A program made the position numbers and the translations under genes. Below the pieces are notes generated by a model. It made no database searches and was not told the origin of the DNA. It saw only the letters and a list, made by a program, of their open reading frames with translations. From Vibrio crassostreae (lineage in GTDB: Bacteria > Pseudomonadota > Gammaproteobacteria > Enterobacterales > Vibrionaceae), in contig NZ_AP025476.1 in the NCBI RefSeq assembly GCF_024347415.1, forward strand, positions 2,418,001-2,482,000: a stretch of 64,000 nucleotides of DNA, in the 5' to 3' direction. This document shows positions 48,338 through 58,179 of this stretch, in pieces; within the stretch, counting starts at the first letter, position 1; each line of letters starts with the position of its first letter.

Positions 48338-48772
48338 ATGATTAGCGAATGGGAAAAACACACGTTACTTGCCGATACTGCATTGCAGCTCGACGATCCT
48401 GTACGAAGTATTCTCCACTATCAGCAAGCATTGAACTTGAGCGAAGAAATCACTGAGCGTACCGATATTCAGGCTGACGAACGCCTACTGATCTCTGTGA
48501 TCTCTTGCCACAATCTCGCGCAATTCTGGCGATGGGCTGGTGATACCGAATACGAGCTCAAGTATCTTCAATTGGCTTCAGAAAAAGTGCTGACACTGAT
48601 CCCGCAGTGCCCAAACACTCAATGTTCCAGCTTTATCGATTCTATTGGTTGCTGTAAGAAAGCGCTGATCGATTTCATGAAACGCCATCCCAATCCTAAA
48701 ATTGCTTCTATGGTAGAAAAGATCGATACCGCGACCAACTGTGAAATGATCGCTCGTTTCCGCTTGAACTAA
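48338..48772 (+). CDS. DUF2753 family protein, probable Fur target
   Basis: A 144-residue soluble, mainly helical protein that I recognise as the Vibrio-typical DUF2753 family. The first 100 residues look TPR-like (ALQLDDPVRSILHYQQALNLSEE; EYELKYLQLASEKVL). A cysteine-rich patch follows: CPNTQC near 108, then GCCKK near 120. No signal peptide or membrane helix is seen. The function is unknown. The Fur box just upstream suggests iron-repressed expression, and the cysteines could bind metal or be redox-active, both inferences. It is monocistronic and converges with motY. Confidence 0.75.
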   Translation: MISEWEKHTLLADTALQLDDPVRSILHYQQALNLSEEITERTDIQADERLLISVISCHNLAQFWRWAGDTEYELKYLQLASEKVLTLIPQCPNTQCSSFIDSIGCCKKALIDFMKRHPNPKIASMVEKIDTATNCEMIARFRLN

Positions 48773-48811
48773 ACGAGTTGCGTTTAGACAATGGCTCCAA
48801 ATTTTAAAGAC

Positions 48812-48838
48812 AAAAAAGCCCGTCATTACGACGGGCTA
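48812..48838 (-). terminator. motY terminator
   Basis: On the minus strand AGCCCGTCG/CGACGGGCT-type stem (GCCCGTC/GACGGGC) is followed by six T, 30 bases past the motY stop. Confidence 0.8.
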
Positions 48839-48867
48839 TCTGATTTCAAAACAAGCAATTATTCTGC

Positions 48868-49749
48868 TTAAACCTGCGTACGACCTAAAGAGATAACAAC
48901 GCGTCGGTTCTTGTCTTTACCAATTGGCGAATTGTTGTCTGCAATCGGGCGACGTTTACCATAGCCCTGAACTTGGATACGATCTTCTGGCAAGCCTAAA
49001 GATTTGAAGTACTCTCTTAACGATTCCGCTCTGCGCTCTGAAAGGTTTTGGCTAATACCTTTGCTGTCGACAGAATCGGTGTACGTTGCCACCAGCACAA
49101 GATCGATGTCTTGGTTATAGCGAACGTAATCGGCGATCTGGCTCAGCCTTTTGCGCGACGACTTGTTCAGCTGATCACTGTTACGGTCATAGTGCAAAAT
49201 AGTGAAAGAGATATCTTCAAAGCTGTAAGGCAGCAGGTTAGCAACACAGTCACTGAACACATTGTATTTTTCTTGGAATAACACCGACGACAGCGACACT
49301 TCGATTCGCTGGTCGCGGCTCTGCCACTCTTGGTAACTGAATGTCGGGTAGCGCCCTTTCTCCAACTCACTCAAGATTCCCCACGCCGTTTGACCGCCAA
49401 CGTAGCCATCAAATTGTTGGAAGAACTTAATGGTTGTCATGCGATCAGCACTTTCACCCGGACGCCAAGGTGGCGGCATCGAAATCAAGCTGACATTACG
49501 CGTAGCACCCATCGGGCGACGCATTTTAAGCTCAAAGTCCAAAATGATTTTCTTACTCGCGCGAGATGAGAACTCAGCATCACCAAAATTTGGGATAGGG
49601 TGAACCAAGCGGCATTCGAGTGGCGTGTTGGCCACCATCTCCCACGTTGACTGTTGAGGAGATGCTCCGTAACGCTTTTCTTGTGCCATTACTGGTGACG
49701 ACATAAGTAGCGAAAATAGCATTGAACCTGTTATGAGTTGTTTCTTCAT
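48868..49749 (-). CDS. motY: Sodium-type flagellar motor protein MotY
   Basis: T-ring component of the Na+-driven polar flagellar motor, 293 residues, needed to place the PomAB stator around the basal body. A signal peptide (about 1-22, ending VMAQ) is followed by the N-terminal MotY domain ([39 protein letters not shown]). The C-terminal OmpA-like peptidoglycan-binding domain carries [11 protein letters not shown] and [13 protein letters not shown]. The sequence is nearly that of the V. alginolyticus protein from memory. It is divergent from rnt, a pairing known in vibrios. Confidence 0.96.
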   Translation of the reverse strand: MKKQLITGSMLFSLLMSSPVMAQEKRYGASPQQSTWEMVANTPLECRLVHPIPNFGDAEFSSRASKKIILDFELKMRRPMGATRNVSLISMPPPWRPGESADRMTTIKFFQQFDGYVGGQTAWGILSELEKGRYPTFSYQEWQSRDQRIEVSLSSVLFQEKYNVFSDCVANLLPYSFEDISFTILHYDRNSDQLNKSSRKRLSQIADYVRYNQDIDLVLVATYTDSVDSKGISQNLSERRAESLREYFKSLGLPEDRIQVQGYGKRRPIADNNSPIGKDKNRRVVISLGRTQV

Positions 49750-49937
49750 AAAGTGGAGTATCTCTTAAGCAATTCGTTTAACAATGCAGCCAATTGCCGC
49801 ATTTTTCTCTCACGTTTAAATATGCAATTATCAAGCCGCAATGGATTAGGTAATTTATGATTTATTGCCCTTCCCTAGTTTTTATCACTGCTATTATCTG
49901 CAATAATGCAGCCTTAATCACACTTATTTGGGCTAAC

Positions 49938-50582
49938 ATGACTGTAGAAAACGAAGCTCTGACCCTAAAAAAACGCTTTCGTGGCTATTTTCCAGTGGTC
50001 ATCGACGTGGAAACCGCAGGGTTTAACGCTGAAACCGATGCATTATTAGAAATCTGTGCCATTACGTTAAAAATGGATGAGAACGGAGATCTGCACCCTG
50101 CATCAACGCTTCATTTTCACATTGAGCCTTTTGAAGGCGCAAATATAGAGCAGGCAGCATTAGACTTTAACGGAATTAAAGACCCATTTAGCCCATTACG
50201 TGGTGCTGTGTCGGAACAAGAAGCCCTTAAAGAAATCTACAAGCTAGTGAGAAAAGAACAAAAAGCTTCAGATTGCAGTCGCGCAATCATGGTTGCTCAC
50301 AACGCTACATTCGATTTGAACTTCGTTAATGCGGCAAGTGAGCGCTGTAAGCTTAAACGCGTCCCTTTCCATCCATTTGCTACTTTTGACACTGCAGCTC
50401 TTAGTGGTCTTGCCTACGGTCAAACCGTTTTGGCTAAAGCTTGCCGCACTGCAGGGATGGAATTTGACAACAAAGAAGCACACTCTGCTTTGTATGATAC
50501 GCAAAAAACCACAGAGTTATTTTGCGGCATTGTAAACAAATGGAAAGCCCTTGGTGGTTGGCCTCTTGTTGACGAAGAATAA
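49938..50582 (+). CDS. rnt: Ribonuclease T
   Basis: DEDDh 3'-5' exoribonuclease for tRNA end turnover and 3' maturation of stable RNAs, 214 residues. Exo motifs are [11 protein letters not shown] (Exo I, Asp/Glu), [10 protein letters not shown] (Exo II) and [11 protein letters not shown] (Exo III, His/Asp). The frame is open to an ATG at 49857, but the ATG at 49938 gives [20 protein letters not shown], matching the normal start. The upstream part of the frame is the motY-rnt divergent promoter region. Confidence 0.95.
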   Translation: MTVENEALTLKKRFRGYFPVVIDVETAGFNAETDALLEICAITLKMDENGDLHPASTLHFHIEPFEGANIEQAALDFNGIKDPFSPLRGAVSEQEALKEIYKLVRKEQKASDCSRAIMVAHNATFDLNFVNAASERCKLKRVPFHPFATFDTAALSGLAYGQTVLAKACRTAGMEFDNKEAHSALYDTQKTTELFCGIVNKWKALGGWPLVDEE

Positions 50583-50647
50583 AAAATAGAGTCGGTAAAC
50601 GTTCACTCGTATTGCCTTCATAAAAAACACAACATCCCGAGAATAAT

Positions 50648-51973
50648 ATGAATCCTGTTGTAATTTCAGTTTGCATCATGCTTGTTTTAGCTTTGATGCG
50701 CGTAAACGTAGTCGTTGCTCTCACGTTCAGCGCAATTATCGGTGGCGTAGCCTCTGGTATGGGCTTGAACGACGCAGTCGCGGCTTTCGAAAGTGGATTA
50801 GGTGGCGGTGCAACTATCGCACTTAGCTACGCTATGCTTGGTACATTCGCTGTTGCTATCTCACGTTCTGGTATAACGGATCTCCTTGCTCAAAGTGTTA
50901 TCAAACGCATTCATGGCAAAGAGAACAGTGCAGCATCGACTGGTCTTAAATACGGCATCCTTGCGTCGTTGATCTTAGTGACCATGTCTTCACAAAACGT
51001 GATTCCTGTACATATCGCCTTCATCCCAATCTTAATCCCACCTCTACTAGGCGTATTCGCAAAAATGAACCTAGACCGTCGTCTAGTTGCGTGTGTGCTT
51101 ACTTTTGGTCTGATTACGCCTTACATGGTGTTACCGATTGGTTTTGGCGGCATCTTCCTAAACAACATCCTGCTTAAAAACCTTCACGACAATGGTCTTG
51201 AAAACGTTGTAGCGAGCCAAGTACCTATGGCAATGTTGTTACCAGCAGCAGGCATGATCTTCGGCCTTCTTACCGCAGTATTCTTTACTTACCGTAAGCC
51301 TCGCCAATACAAAGAAACCTCTCACACTGTTGTTTCAACAGAAGTGAAAGAGATCAACAAGAAGCACATCCTAGTTGCAGCGGCTGGTATCGTAGCAGCG
51401 CTAACAGTTCAACTGTCGACGGGTTCTATGATCATCGGTGCTCTAGCGGGCTTCATGGTATTTACCTTCGGTGGCGTCATTGCTTGGAAAGAGACACAAG
51501 ATGTTTTCACCAAGGGCGTTCATATGATGGCAATGATCGGTTTCATCATGATTGCAGCGGCAGGTTTCGCGGCAGTTATGAAGCAAACGGGTGGCGTTGA
51601 ATCTCTGGTTGAAGCTCTTTCAACTAGCATCGGTGACAATAAACCACTAGCAGCGCTACTTATGCTAGTGGTTGGTCTACTGGTAACAATGGGCATTGGT
51701 TCTTCGTTCTCTACGATTCCAATCCTTGCAACTATCTACGTTCCACTAGCAGCAGCATTTGGTTTCTCACCAATGGCAACGATCGCTCTAGTAGGTACAG
51801 CAGCAGCACTTGGTGATGCAGGTTCTCCGGCTTCTGACTCAACATTAGGTCCAACGTCTGGTCTAAATGCTGATGGTCAACATGAGCACGTATGGGAAAC
51901 CGTAGTACCGACGTTCTTGCACTACAACATCCCACTGATCGTATTCGGTTGGATTGCAGCCATGGTTCTGTAG
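50648..51973 (+). CDS. Na+/H+ antiporter family protein (YuiF/NhaC-like)
   Basis: A polytopic inner-membrane protein of 441 residues with about 11-12 helices, of the PF03553 Na+/H+ antiporter superfamily and closest by eye to the YuiF-like branch. The N-terminus ([19 protein letters not shown]), the [22 protein letters not shown] stretch and the C-terminal [23 protein letters not shown] are family marks. YuiF relatives have been assigned amino-acid (histidine) transport, so the true substrate could be an amino acid rather than Na+/H+. It follows rnt by 65 bases on the same strand and ends in a terminator. Confidence 0.8.
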   Translation: MNPVVISVCIMLVLALMRVNVVVALTFSAIIGGVASGMGLNDAVAAFESGLGGGATIALSYAMLGTFAVAISRSGITDLLAQSVIKRIHGKENSAASTGLKYGILASLILVTMSSQNVIPVHIAFIPILIPPLLGVFAKMNLDRRLVACVLTFGLITPYMVLPIGFGGIFLNNILLKNLHDNGLENVVASQVPMAMLLPAAGMIFGLLTAVFFTYRKPRQYKETSHTVVSTEVKEINKKHILVAAAGIVAALTVQLSTGSMIIGALAGFMVFTFGGVIAWKETQDVFTKGVHMMAMIGFIMIAAAGFAAVMKQTGGVESLVEALSTSIGDNKPLAALLMLVVGLLVTMGIGSSFSTIPILATIYVPLAAAFGFSPMATIALVGTAAALGDAGSPASDSTLGPTSGLNADGQHEHVWETVVPTFLHYNIPLIVFGWIAAMVL

Positions 51974-52000
51974 TTAAACAGTCCTACGCTCACTTTTATA

Positions 52001-52026
52001 AAGACCGCCTCGTGCGGTCTTTTTTG
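52001..52026 (+). terminator. Terminator after the antiporter-family gene
   Basis: AAGACCGC/GCGGTCTT with a 4-5 base loop is followed by six T, 28 bases past the stop. Confidence 0.88.
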
Positions 52027-52198
52027 TATTTAGCCTCTTTCCGTCCTTTATATCTAACTTTAGAAACACGCTAACCTTCTGAACCAACATCACTTTCTAT
52101 ACATTATCCCGTTCGCATTGATATGCAACTCATGGCTATTCGTTAAATTCACTTCTACACTTAAGTGTTTAATAAATAAGCCGCTAATTCATAGAGAA

Positions 52199-52357
52199 TA
52201 CCAATCACAATAAGTAAATGATCAGAAATAGCGCAGGAAAAAGGTTCGAGAACAAGGCAGATTTTTTGGTAAGTAGTTATTCTACAATCAAAAATTCTAA
52301 CGCAGTTATCGAGCGTTTTAACCAGCTAGGATGATTAGTTGTTTACTACGATTGGTG
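52199..52357. mobile_element. 159-bp non-coding repeat with imperfect terminal inverted repeats
   Basis: The left end, TACCAATCACAATAAGTAAA, and the inverse of the right end, ACCAATCGTAGTAAACAACT, share the ACCAATC start and most following positions. The inner part contains CAGTTATCGAGCGTTTTAAC, which I associate with a common Vibrio intergenic repeat, unverified here. No ORF. It lies directly upstream of the response-regulator gene and may hold or displace its promoter. The rest of the 51974-52397 gap shows only the preceding terminator. Confidence 0.65.
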
Positions 52358-52397
52358 TAATAAAGTGGCAAGACTCAATACGTCAGAAGGCTACTAT

Positions 52398-53741
52398 ATG
52401 GATATACTCGCCCGTTCGCGCTATCTCATCATTGATGACAGCAGTGTGATTCAAAGTGCAACACGCGCACTGCTTATCAAGTTAGGCGTACCAAATAACA
52501 ATGTAATTAGTGCTTCCAATGCACAAAATGCGATTGGGGCTTGCCGCACACATCGGTTCGATATCTTATTGATTGACCACGATTTAGGCTCAGGAAGTAA
52601 TGGCTTACAACTGCTTGAGTTTTTGCAGCAAAAAGAATTGATCAAGCCACAAACGATTGTCTTTATCGTCACTGGTAATGACAGCCAAGACATCTTCTTT
52701 GGTTATGCTAACTTCGAGCCTGATGGTTACTTGATTAAGCCAATACGCGCAGATGACATAATAAAAAGAGTCACCTCTGCACTCTCTCGACAGCAATACT
52801 TTTCAACATTAGAACAGGCCTATCTCAAGAACGGACTCAACGCGGTAAAGCCACTCTTTGGACAAGCACCTGACCCATCAACATTGAAAGATGCCATTAT
52901 CTATATGGCGAATATTCTGATAAAAAACCAACACCTCGATGAAGCACAAGCCATGTTGAATGGGCTGCTGCAGCTTCATGATTACCAGCCTGCAAAGATC
53001 AAGCTCGTTGAAATCCATATCGCCAAACAGCATTATCACGACGCCCTCAGTCAAATAGATGGCCTGATTGAAGACAACCCTCGCAATATCAAGCTACAAC
53101 AGCTTAAGGTTAAAATCTGCTTAAATACCAGTGACTTCGAGTCAGCCAACACGCTCATTGAGCAAGTGCTCACCGTCAATGGCAGCAACATCGAACTGAC
53201 CAACACCATGGTTTGGCTTCAATTGCTCGATAACAATGTCGAACAAGCGACTCTGTACCTCAAATCGCTAGCCCAATTAGTCCCGCATTCGATTTGGGAC
53301 TCAGCAGGTAAGCGAGCACTTATCTTGTGGGTAGACAGTTTAGCCCTCTCTCAAAAAGAGTTAGTAAACTGGAAGCCAGAAGCCGCTTGGCAAAGGCTCT
53401 CTCACTCCGAAAAATCGAATGCGCTTAGTAAACCACTATTGAAGCTTTGCCGTACCTTGCAGCTCATTCAACTTGATCAGCAAGAGGTTGCGAAAGAGCG
53501 TATTGAGAGCATCTCAATGAATGAGTTCTCAGACAATGATGTCGAAGCCTTCTTCTTGTTGGCATTGTGTTATCAAACCTTGGGCCTACAAGACAAGCTC
53601 GAGCAAATTAAGCGCCAAATTGAGATCCACCTAAAAGCAGACCAAACCAGCCTCGCCCTTTTGCAGCGTATGGCATTACAGCAAGCAGACAATTTTGCAT
53701 TACCCACACTAACCAAAAAGCCTTTGGCCGCCGTTAGTTGA
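52398..53741 (+). CDS. Response regulator with receiver domain and TPR-like output (VieB-like)
   Basis: A 447-residue cytosolic protein. The receiver domain spans about 5-125: acidic pair IIDDSS, phospho-acceptor Asp60 in LLIDHDLG, Thr in FIVTGND, Lys in YLIKPI. The remaining 320 residues are helical TPR-like repeats (HLDEAQAMLNGLLQLHDYQPA; QHYHDALSQIDGLIEDNPRN; DFESANTLIEQVL) and no DNA-binding or enzyme domain is present. I moved the start from GTG 52365 to ATG 52398, which has AGAAGG 7 bases upstream. REC-TPR architecture is that of V. cholerae VieB, which inhibits its partner kinase VieS; the downstream hybrid kinase makes such a role plausible here. Confidence 0.85.
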   Translation: MDILARSRYLIIDDSSVIQSATRALLIKLGVPNNNVISASNAQNAIGACRTHRFDILLIDHDLGSGSNGLQLLEFLQQKELIKPQTIVFIVTGNDSQDIFFGYANFEPDGYLIKPIRADDIIKRVTSALSRQQYFSTLEQAYLKNGLNAVKPLFGQAPDPSTLKDAIIYMANILIKNQHLDEAQAMLNGLLQLHDYQPAKIKLVEIHIAKQHYHDALSQIDGLIEDNPRNIKLQQLKVKICLNTSDFESANTLIEQVLTVNGSNIELTNTMVWLQLLDNNVEQATLYLKSLAQLVPHSIWDSAGKRALILWVDSLALSQKELVNWKPEAAWQRLSHSEKSNALSKPLLKLCRTLQLIQLDQQEVAKERIESISMNEFSDNDVEAFFLLALCYQTLGLQDKLEQIKRQIEIHLKADQTSLALLQRMALQQADNFALPTLTKKPLAAVS

Positions 53742-53787
53742 GCACACAGTCAAACCCAAATGAATACGTAAACGACAGGATGTCTTT

Positions 53788-56700
53788 ATGCAGAACAATG
53801 CTACAAAAACGAAAACGGGGTGTGTCGCCTTTCTATTGAGTTGCCTTACGGTATTCATGTGGCCACTGCAGATCCTTGCTGAAAGCAAACCTTTAGAAAA
53901 CTCGTCGAATAACCAAGTTGTATTACGTGTCGGCCTGCCTTCTTACAACATGGTTCCTTATAGCTATCAACATCAAACTCCCTCTGGGAACAGAGTTTCA
54001 GAAGGGCTACTTATCAGCATGTTGGATGAGGTATCGGCAAACGCAGGCTTCAAATATCAGATTGAGCTGTACCCAACATTTAGCGGCGTACTTAGTGCAT
54101 TTGAAAAGGGTGAATTAGATTTGTTGGTCGGTGTCTCTTCGACCAAAGAGCGCCAAGAATACATGACCTTTAGTGAACCCATGTTCTCGATTCGACGAGC
54201 GGTCATTACTCAAAACCTGAAAATAAACGACTTGAGTGAACTGGCAACCGCAAACTTAGCGCTAGAGAAAGGGTTTGCGCTCAATGATCTTCTTCCTAGC
54301 CTGCTTCCTGATAGTCGAATTACAACATTAGACAGCACGCAAGCGGCCTTCACGGCGATTGAAGATAATCGTGTCGACGCTTACATTGGGGATGCGCTTG
54401 CCCTTTCTGCGCTGCTACGTGAACAGCCTAAAGACTCACTCACACTATCAGTCCTTCCTGATCTGCCAGCTGACCACTTGCACTTCGCCGTCAAAAAAGG
54501 AAAACATAAACTACTCAGCCGAATCAACTTTGCTTTAGAGGACATCAAGCAAGGTTCGCTGCAGTCGATTTACAATCAATGGCTTGCCCCATCTCAACAC
54601 TCGATGTTGCTGGACTATGGAACATTGAACTTAACCCAAGACGAAAAGAACTGGCTTGATAAAAACCCTTCCATCCCTGTAGGCACACACTCCAATTGGT
54701 ATCCTTACGACTTTACCAATGAGCAACAGCAACACTCCGGCTTATCTGCTGACGTCTTAAATCTAATAAGTAATGTGCTCGGCGTGTCATTTGAAAGTAC
54801 CACTTACCTAACCCCAGAAGCAGCCGAGGTCGCGTTCAATAATGGTGAGACAATGGTGCTAACCAACATCACGCCAACCACAGATAAAACGCGATACATG
54901 GACTTCACTCAAGCCTACAGTTTTGAACCATGGGTGTTATTGAGTCGATCTGATCGGTTAGGCAACTTTGCGCCAAGTGGCACCGAAGCGATTGGTATGA
55001 TTGAAGATTCTGGAGGCACAACAGTTCTACCTTCTCTCTGCCTGACTTGCCAAGCCGTCCCTTACATCAATCACGTGAGCGCTTTCCAAGCATTACAGAA
55101 AGACGAGATCAGTTTCGCGCTCGCTTCACTTCATCATGCTGCACCTTTATTGCATCAAGACTATGTTGGGCAATTTAAAATCACTGGCACCATTAATGAG
55201 CAAAACAGCGCTCCTTTAGCTCTCGCGGTCAACTTCCGCCATCCCATGCTACTGAGCATTATCAACAAAGCCATTAGCGCATTGCCTGCCAATGAACTTG
55301 AGCGCTTGGAAAATAAATGGCTGACCTATGAATACCAAGAAGGCTTGTCGCCACGTGAAGTGGCTAAATGGTCGGTGATCATCGGGCTTGGGATCTTTAT
55401 AGTCATCTTCGTGATCGTATTCTGGAATCGCAAGATGGCAGCGGAAATCGAGCAGCGAAAAGTCGCAGAACAACGGGCCAAAGCAGCGGAAGCCCATTTA
55501 CAAACCCTGGCCGACAACATTGATGGGGTTGTGCTTAAACATATTCAAACAAACCTCGGGCAGCCTTTGAATATCCAGTTTAGCTTCGTCAGTGCCGGTG
55601 TAACCGATATGTTCGGCTTATCCGTGGATAGCGTAAAAGAGCACCCTCAACACCTGTTTGATCTTATCTCAGACGAGGACTTGCCCCAATTTGAAACCAG
55701 TATGCTCGAAGCTATTGAATCTGGGCATTGGGAAAGCGAACAACAAGTACAACTAGCGTCTGGTGAAGCGAAATGGGTGAAATTTAATAGCCAAGTATCG
55801 AGCGGCCAAGCCATTGAGTGGAACACGGTGATAACAGACATCACCCTGCTGAAAAAACAGCAACAGGCTTTAGACAACGCTCGCCAGAAAGCAGAAAGTG
55901 CCACCGCCGCTAAGTCTCAGTTCCTAGCAACTATCAGTCATGAGGTTCGCACCCCAATCAGTGGGATCTTAGGGCTATTAGAGTTAATGCAGGAACATCA
56001 GCTGAGTGAAGAGTTGCTGAACTTACACGGTGGATTGAATCAGTCTGCTCGTAACTTACTGCACATCGTTAATGACGTACTCGATTACTCCAAGATTGAA
56101 GCGGGAAAACTAGAACTTAACCCTACCGAGATTGAATTAGGCAAAGTATTAGCGCGCATCGTACAACCGCAATCCATTCATGCACAACAAAAAGGCTTGG
56201 CCTTCCACTATTGGCAAGACCCAAACCTCGCTCAGTGGTTGTTTGCAGACGACATACGACTCCACCAGATCCTGAATAACTTCCTCAATAATGCGATTAA
56301 GTTCACCGAGCATGGGACAATATCGTTACATGTTGATGTGATTGAACAGAACGAACATCAGCAGAAAATTAGCCTCACTGTCTCAGATACAGGTATTGGT
56401 ATCCCGAAAGACAGACAACAAAGTTTATTCCAGCCTTTTGAACAAGCCGACAAAACCACCAGCCGCCGTTTTGGGGGCACAGGGCTTGGGCTGTCTATCG
56501 CTTTGAAGTTGATTGAACAGATGAATGGCACCATAGAGTTGTCGAGTGAAGAAGGAAAAGGCAGCCACTTTACGGTTACCGTTACTCTCCCAACTTGTAC
56601 TCCTGAACAGGCAGTCAACAACGCTTTGGCTCTGCCACAAACTTTACTCTGCACTTCGGATGTTGAAAATACTATTGAACTAGGTGTGGGCAATCACTCT

Positions 56701-58137
56701 CACGAGGTGTATGTGGTTGGTTACGTTCTGCAACAAGAAGAGCTGTGCCGATATCTGAAACACTTCGGCCTTGAACCAAAGGTTCTGCATATTAATCAAA
56801 AGCACCTGCTCAAAGAGATGGTCGTCAAACATCAGCCAAAACACATCTTTGTTGCGATGTCTGTATGGCAGCAACTGGCGATTACCGATGCCTGGATTCA
56901 ACAACATACAAGCTCAACACGCTTCACGGTGATCAACCAAAATCCAATGCTCTCGCCTGAGCCTTTAGGCAACTCTTGGTGCTTGTCGGTCAATCCGCTG
57001 CTACCCGATAACCTTGTGCATGTTCTAACGAAACCCGTCAGTCACGACAATCTAATCTCACCAGTGGATAGCGAAGCTAAAGCGCCTATCGCTGAAGAGA
57101 CTCGCGAACAAGCTGAGAACAATGGTAGGCTGATTCTGGTCGCGGAAGATCACCCTATCAACCAGCAAGTCATCGCTAAGCAACTTGAAAATATTGGCGT
57201 CCATGCCGACATAGTTGATAACGGAGTGCTGGCTCTGAATGCCTTGAAAGATAAACGCTATGGGCTATTGCTAACCGATTGCCACATGCCCGAAATGGAC
57301 GGATACACACTTGCATCAAGCATTCGCCAAATAGAACAACGCAAAGAGGAACTTAACCAAGAGACTCAAAGACTGCCAATCGTCGCATTAACAGCAAATG
57401 CCGTACAAGGTGAGGATGCTAACTGTTATGCTCACGGCATGGATGACTTCTTAGTTAAGCCTGTGTCCATTAAGCAAATGAAGCTGACCATTGAGAAGTG
57501 GTTGCCCGCAATAAACGATTCCGTTCCAACACCTGAATACGATATTTCTGATTCAGAAAAACCAGATTCACACAGTCAGGACACAAGCTCTTCGTCAGAC
57601 TCTTTACCTGCGGATCAAGAAGCCAATGAATTTTCGATGCTGTTCCAAGATATTGAACAGAGCTTTGCGGAAGTGGAGATCAGTAACCCATCAGAGCCTA
57701 GCCAAGAGGTTACTCCTGCTAGCCCTCAAGACTCATTCAATCTTACTAACAATCAAGTTATCGACTACGCCGCGCTCTACGAGCTATTTGAAGATCACGA
57801 TGTCGTAATGACCTTACTCGATGAGTTTGCCGCAAGCTTTATTGAAGATAATGAACGGATAAAAACATATTGGGCGAGCAAGGAATACAAGGAACTAAAA
57901 ACCACAGCGCACCGACTTAAAGGCGCAGCGAAAATGGTCGCATGTGACAGGATTGCTTCTCCGCTCGCAATCATTGAGGCACGAGCAAACGACCTGGTAA
58001 CCGAAGACACGGACTTAGAGCAAGTCGAATCAAAAATTGAAGCGTCAATCGAGGAAGTGAATTCCACATTTGAACGATTTACTGAGGAAATAAACCAACT
58101 ACGTCAGACAAAAGAAAAGGCTTACTCTTATGAGTAA
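53788..58137 (+). CDS. Tripartite hybrid sensor kinase with two periplasmic binding domains (BvgS/VieS-like)
   Basis: A 1449-residue unorthodox kinase. A signal/anchor helix (about 13-32) precedes two SBP_bac_3 modules in the periplasm: about 45-266 (VVLRVGLPSYNMVPYSY) and 285-510 (WLDKNPSIPVGTHSNWYPYD). A membrane helix lies at about 525-547, then a PAS domain (about 570-690). The HisKA domain has His718 in ATISHEVRTP. The HATPase has NNFLNNAIKF, DTGIGIP and GGTGLGLSIA. The receiver has Asp1164 in LTDCHMPEMDG, and the C-terminal Hpt His1375 is in TAHRLKGAAK. All phosphorelay residues are intact. Small amino-acid-like ligands are typical for such modules. It lies 46 bases after the REC-TPR gene, one operon. 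Confidence 0.92.
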   Translation: MQNNATKTKTGCVAFLLSCLTVFMWPLQILAESKPLENSSNNQVVLRVGLPSYNMVPYSYQHQTPSGNRVSEGLLISMLDEVSANAGFKYQIELYPTFSGVLSAFEKGELDLLVGVSSTKERQEYMTFSEPMFSIRRAVITQNLKINDLSELATANLALEKGFALNDLLPSLLPDSRITTLDSTQAAFTAIEDNRVDAYIGDALALSALLREQPKDSLTLSVLPDLPADHLHFAVKKGKHKLLSRINFALEDIKQGSLQSIYNQWLAPSQHSMLLDYGTLNLTQDEKNWLDKNPSIPVGTHSNWYPYDFTNEQQQHSGLSADVLNLISNVLGVSFESTTYLTPEAAEVAFNNGETMVLTNITPTTDKTRYMDFTQAYSFEPWVLLSRSDRLGNFAPSGTEAIGMIEDSGGTTVLPSLCLTCQAVPYINHVSAFQALQKDEISFALASLHHAAPLLHQDYVGQFKITGTINEQNSAPLALAVNFRHPMLLSIINKAISALPANELERLENKWLTYEYQEGLSPREVAKWSVIIGLGIFIVIFVIVFWNRKMAAEIEQRKVAEQRAKAAEAHLQTLADNIDGVVLKHIQTNLGQPLNIQFSFVSAGVTDMFGLSVDSVKEHPQHLFDLISDEDLPQFETSMLEAIESGHWESEQQVQLASGEAKWVKFNSQVSSGQAIEWNTVITDITLLKKQQQALDNARQKAESATAAKSQFLATISHEVRTPISGILGLLELMQEHQLSEELLNLHGGLNQSARNLLHIVNDVLDYSKIEAGKLELNPTEIELGKVLARIVQPQSIHAQQKGLAFHYWQDPNLAQWLFADDIRLHQILNNFLNNAIKFTEHGTISLHVDVIEQNEHQQKISLTVSDTGIGIPKDRQQSLFQPFEQADKTTSRRFGGTGLGLSIALKLIEQMNGTIELSSEEGKGSHFTVTVTLPTCTPEQAVNNALALPQTLLCTSDVENTIELGVGNHSHEVYVVGYVLQQEELCRYLKHFGLEPKVLHINQKHLLKEMVVKHQPKHIFVAMSVWQQLAITDAWIQQHTSSTRFTVINQNPMLSPEPLGNSWCLSVNPLLPDNLVHVLTKPVSHDNLISPVDSEAKAPIAEETREQAENNGRLILVAEDHPINQQVIAKQLENIGVHADIVDNGVLALNALKDKRYGLLLTDCHMPEMDGYTLASSIRQIEQRKEELNQETQRLPIVALTANAVQGEDANCYAHGMDDFLVKPVSIKQMKLTIEKWLPAINDSVPTPEYDISDSEKPDSHSQDTSSSSDSLPADQEANEFSMLFQDIEQSFAEVEISNPSEPSQEVTPASPQDSFNLTNNQVIDYAALYELFEDHDVVMTLLDEFAASFIEDNERIKTYWASKEYKELKTTAHRLKGAAKMVACDRIASPLAIIEARANDLVTEDTDLEQVESKIEASIEEVNSTFERFTEEINQLRQTKEKAYSYE

Positions 58138-58143
58138 GCCTTA
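58110..58143 (-). terminator. Terminator of the DsbA-like gene, embedded in the kinase 3' end
   Basis: AAGGCTTACTC/GAGTAAGCCTT with a TTAT loop is followed on the minus strand by TTTTCTTTT. It lies inside the last codons of the kinase ORF, and on the plus strand it has no T-run. Confidence 0.7.
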
Positions 58144-58179
58144 GAAGTCATTGCGCCAATACAGACAACTCTCGCTGAA

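Noticed and set aside
49857..49937. 27-residue hydrophobic extension of RNase T, resembling a signal peptide
   Set aside because: RNase T is cytosolic; the ATG at 49938 matches the normal start and the extension covers the divergent promoter region with motY.
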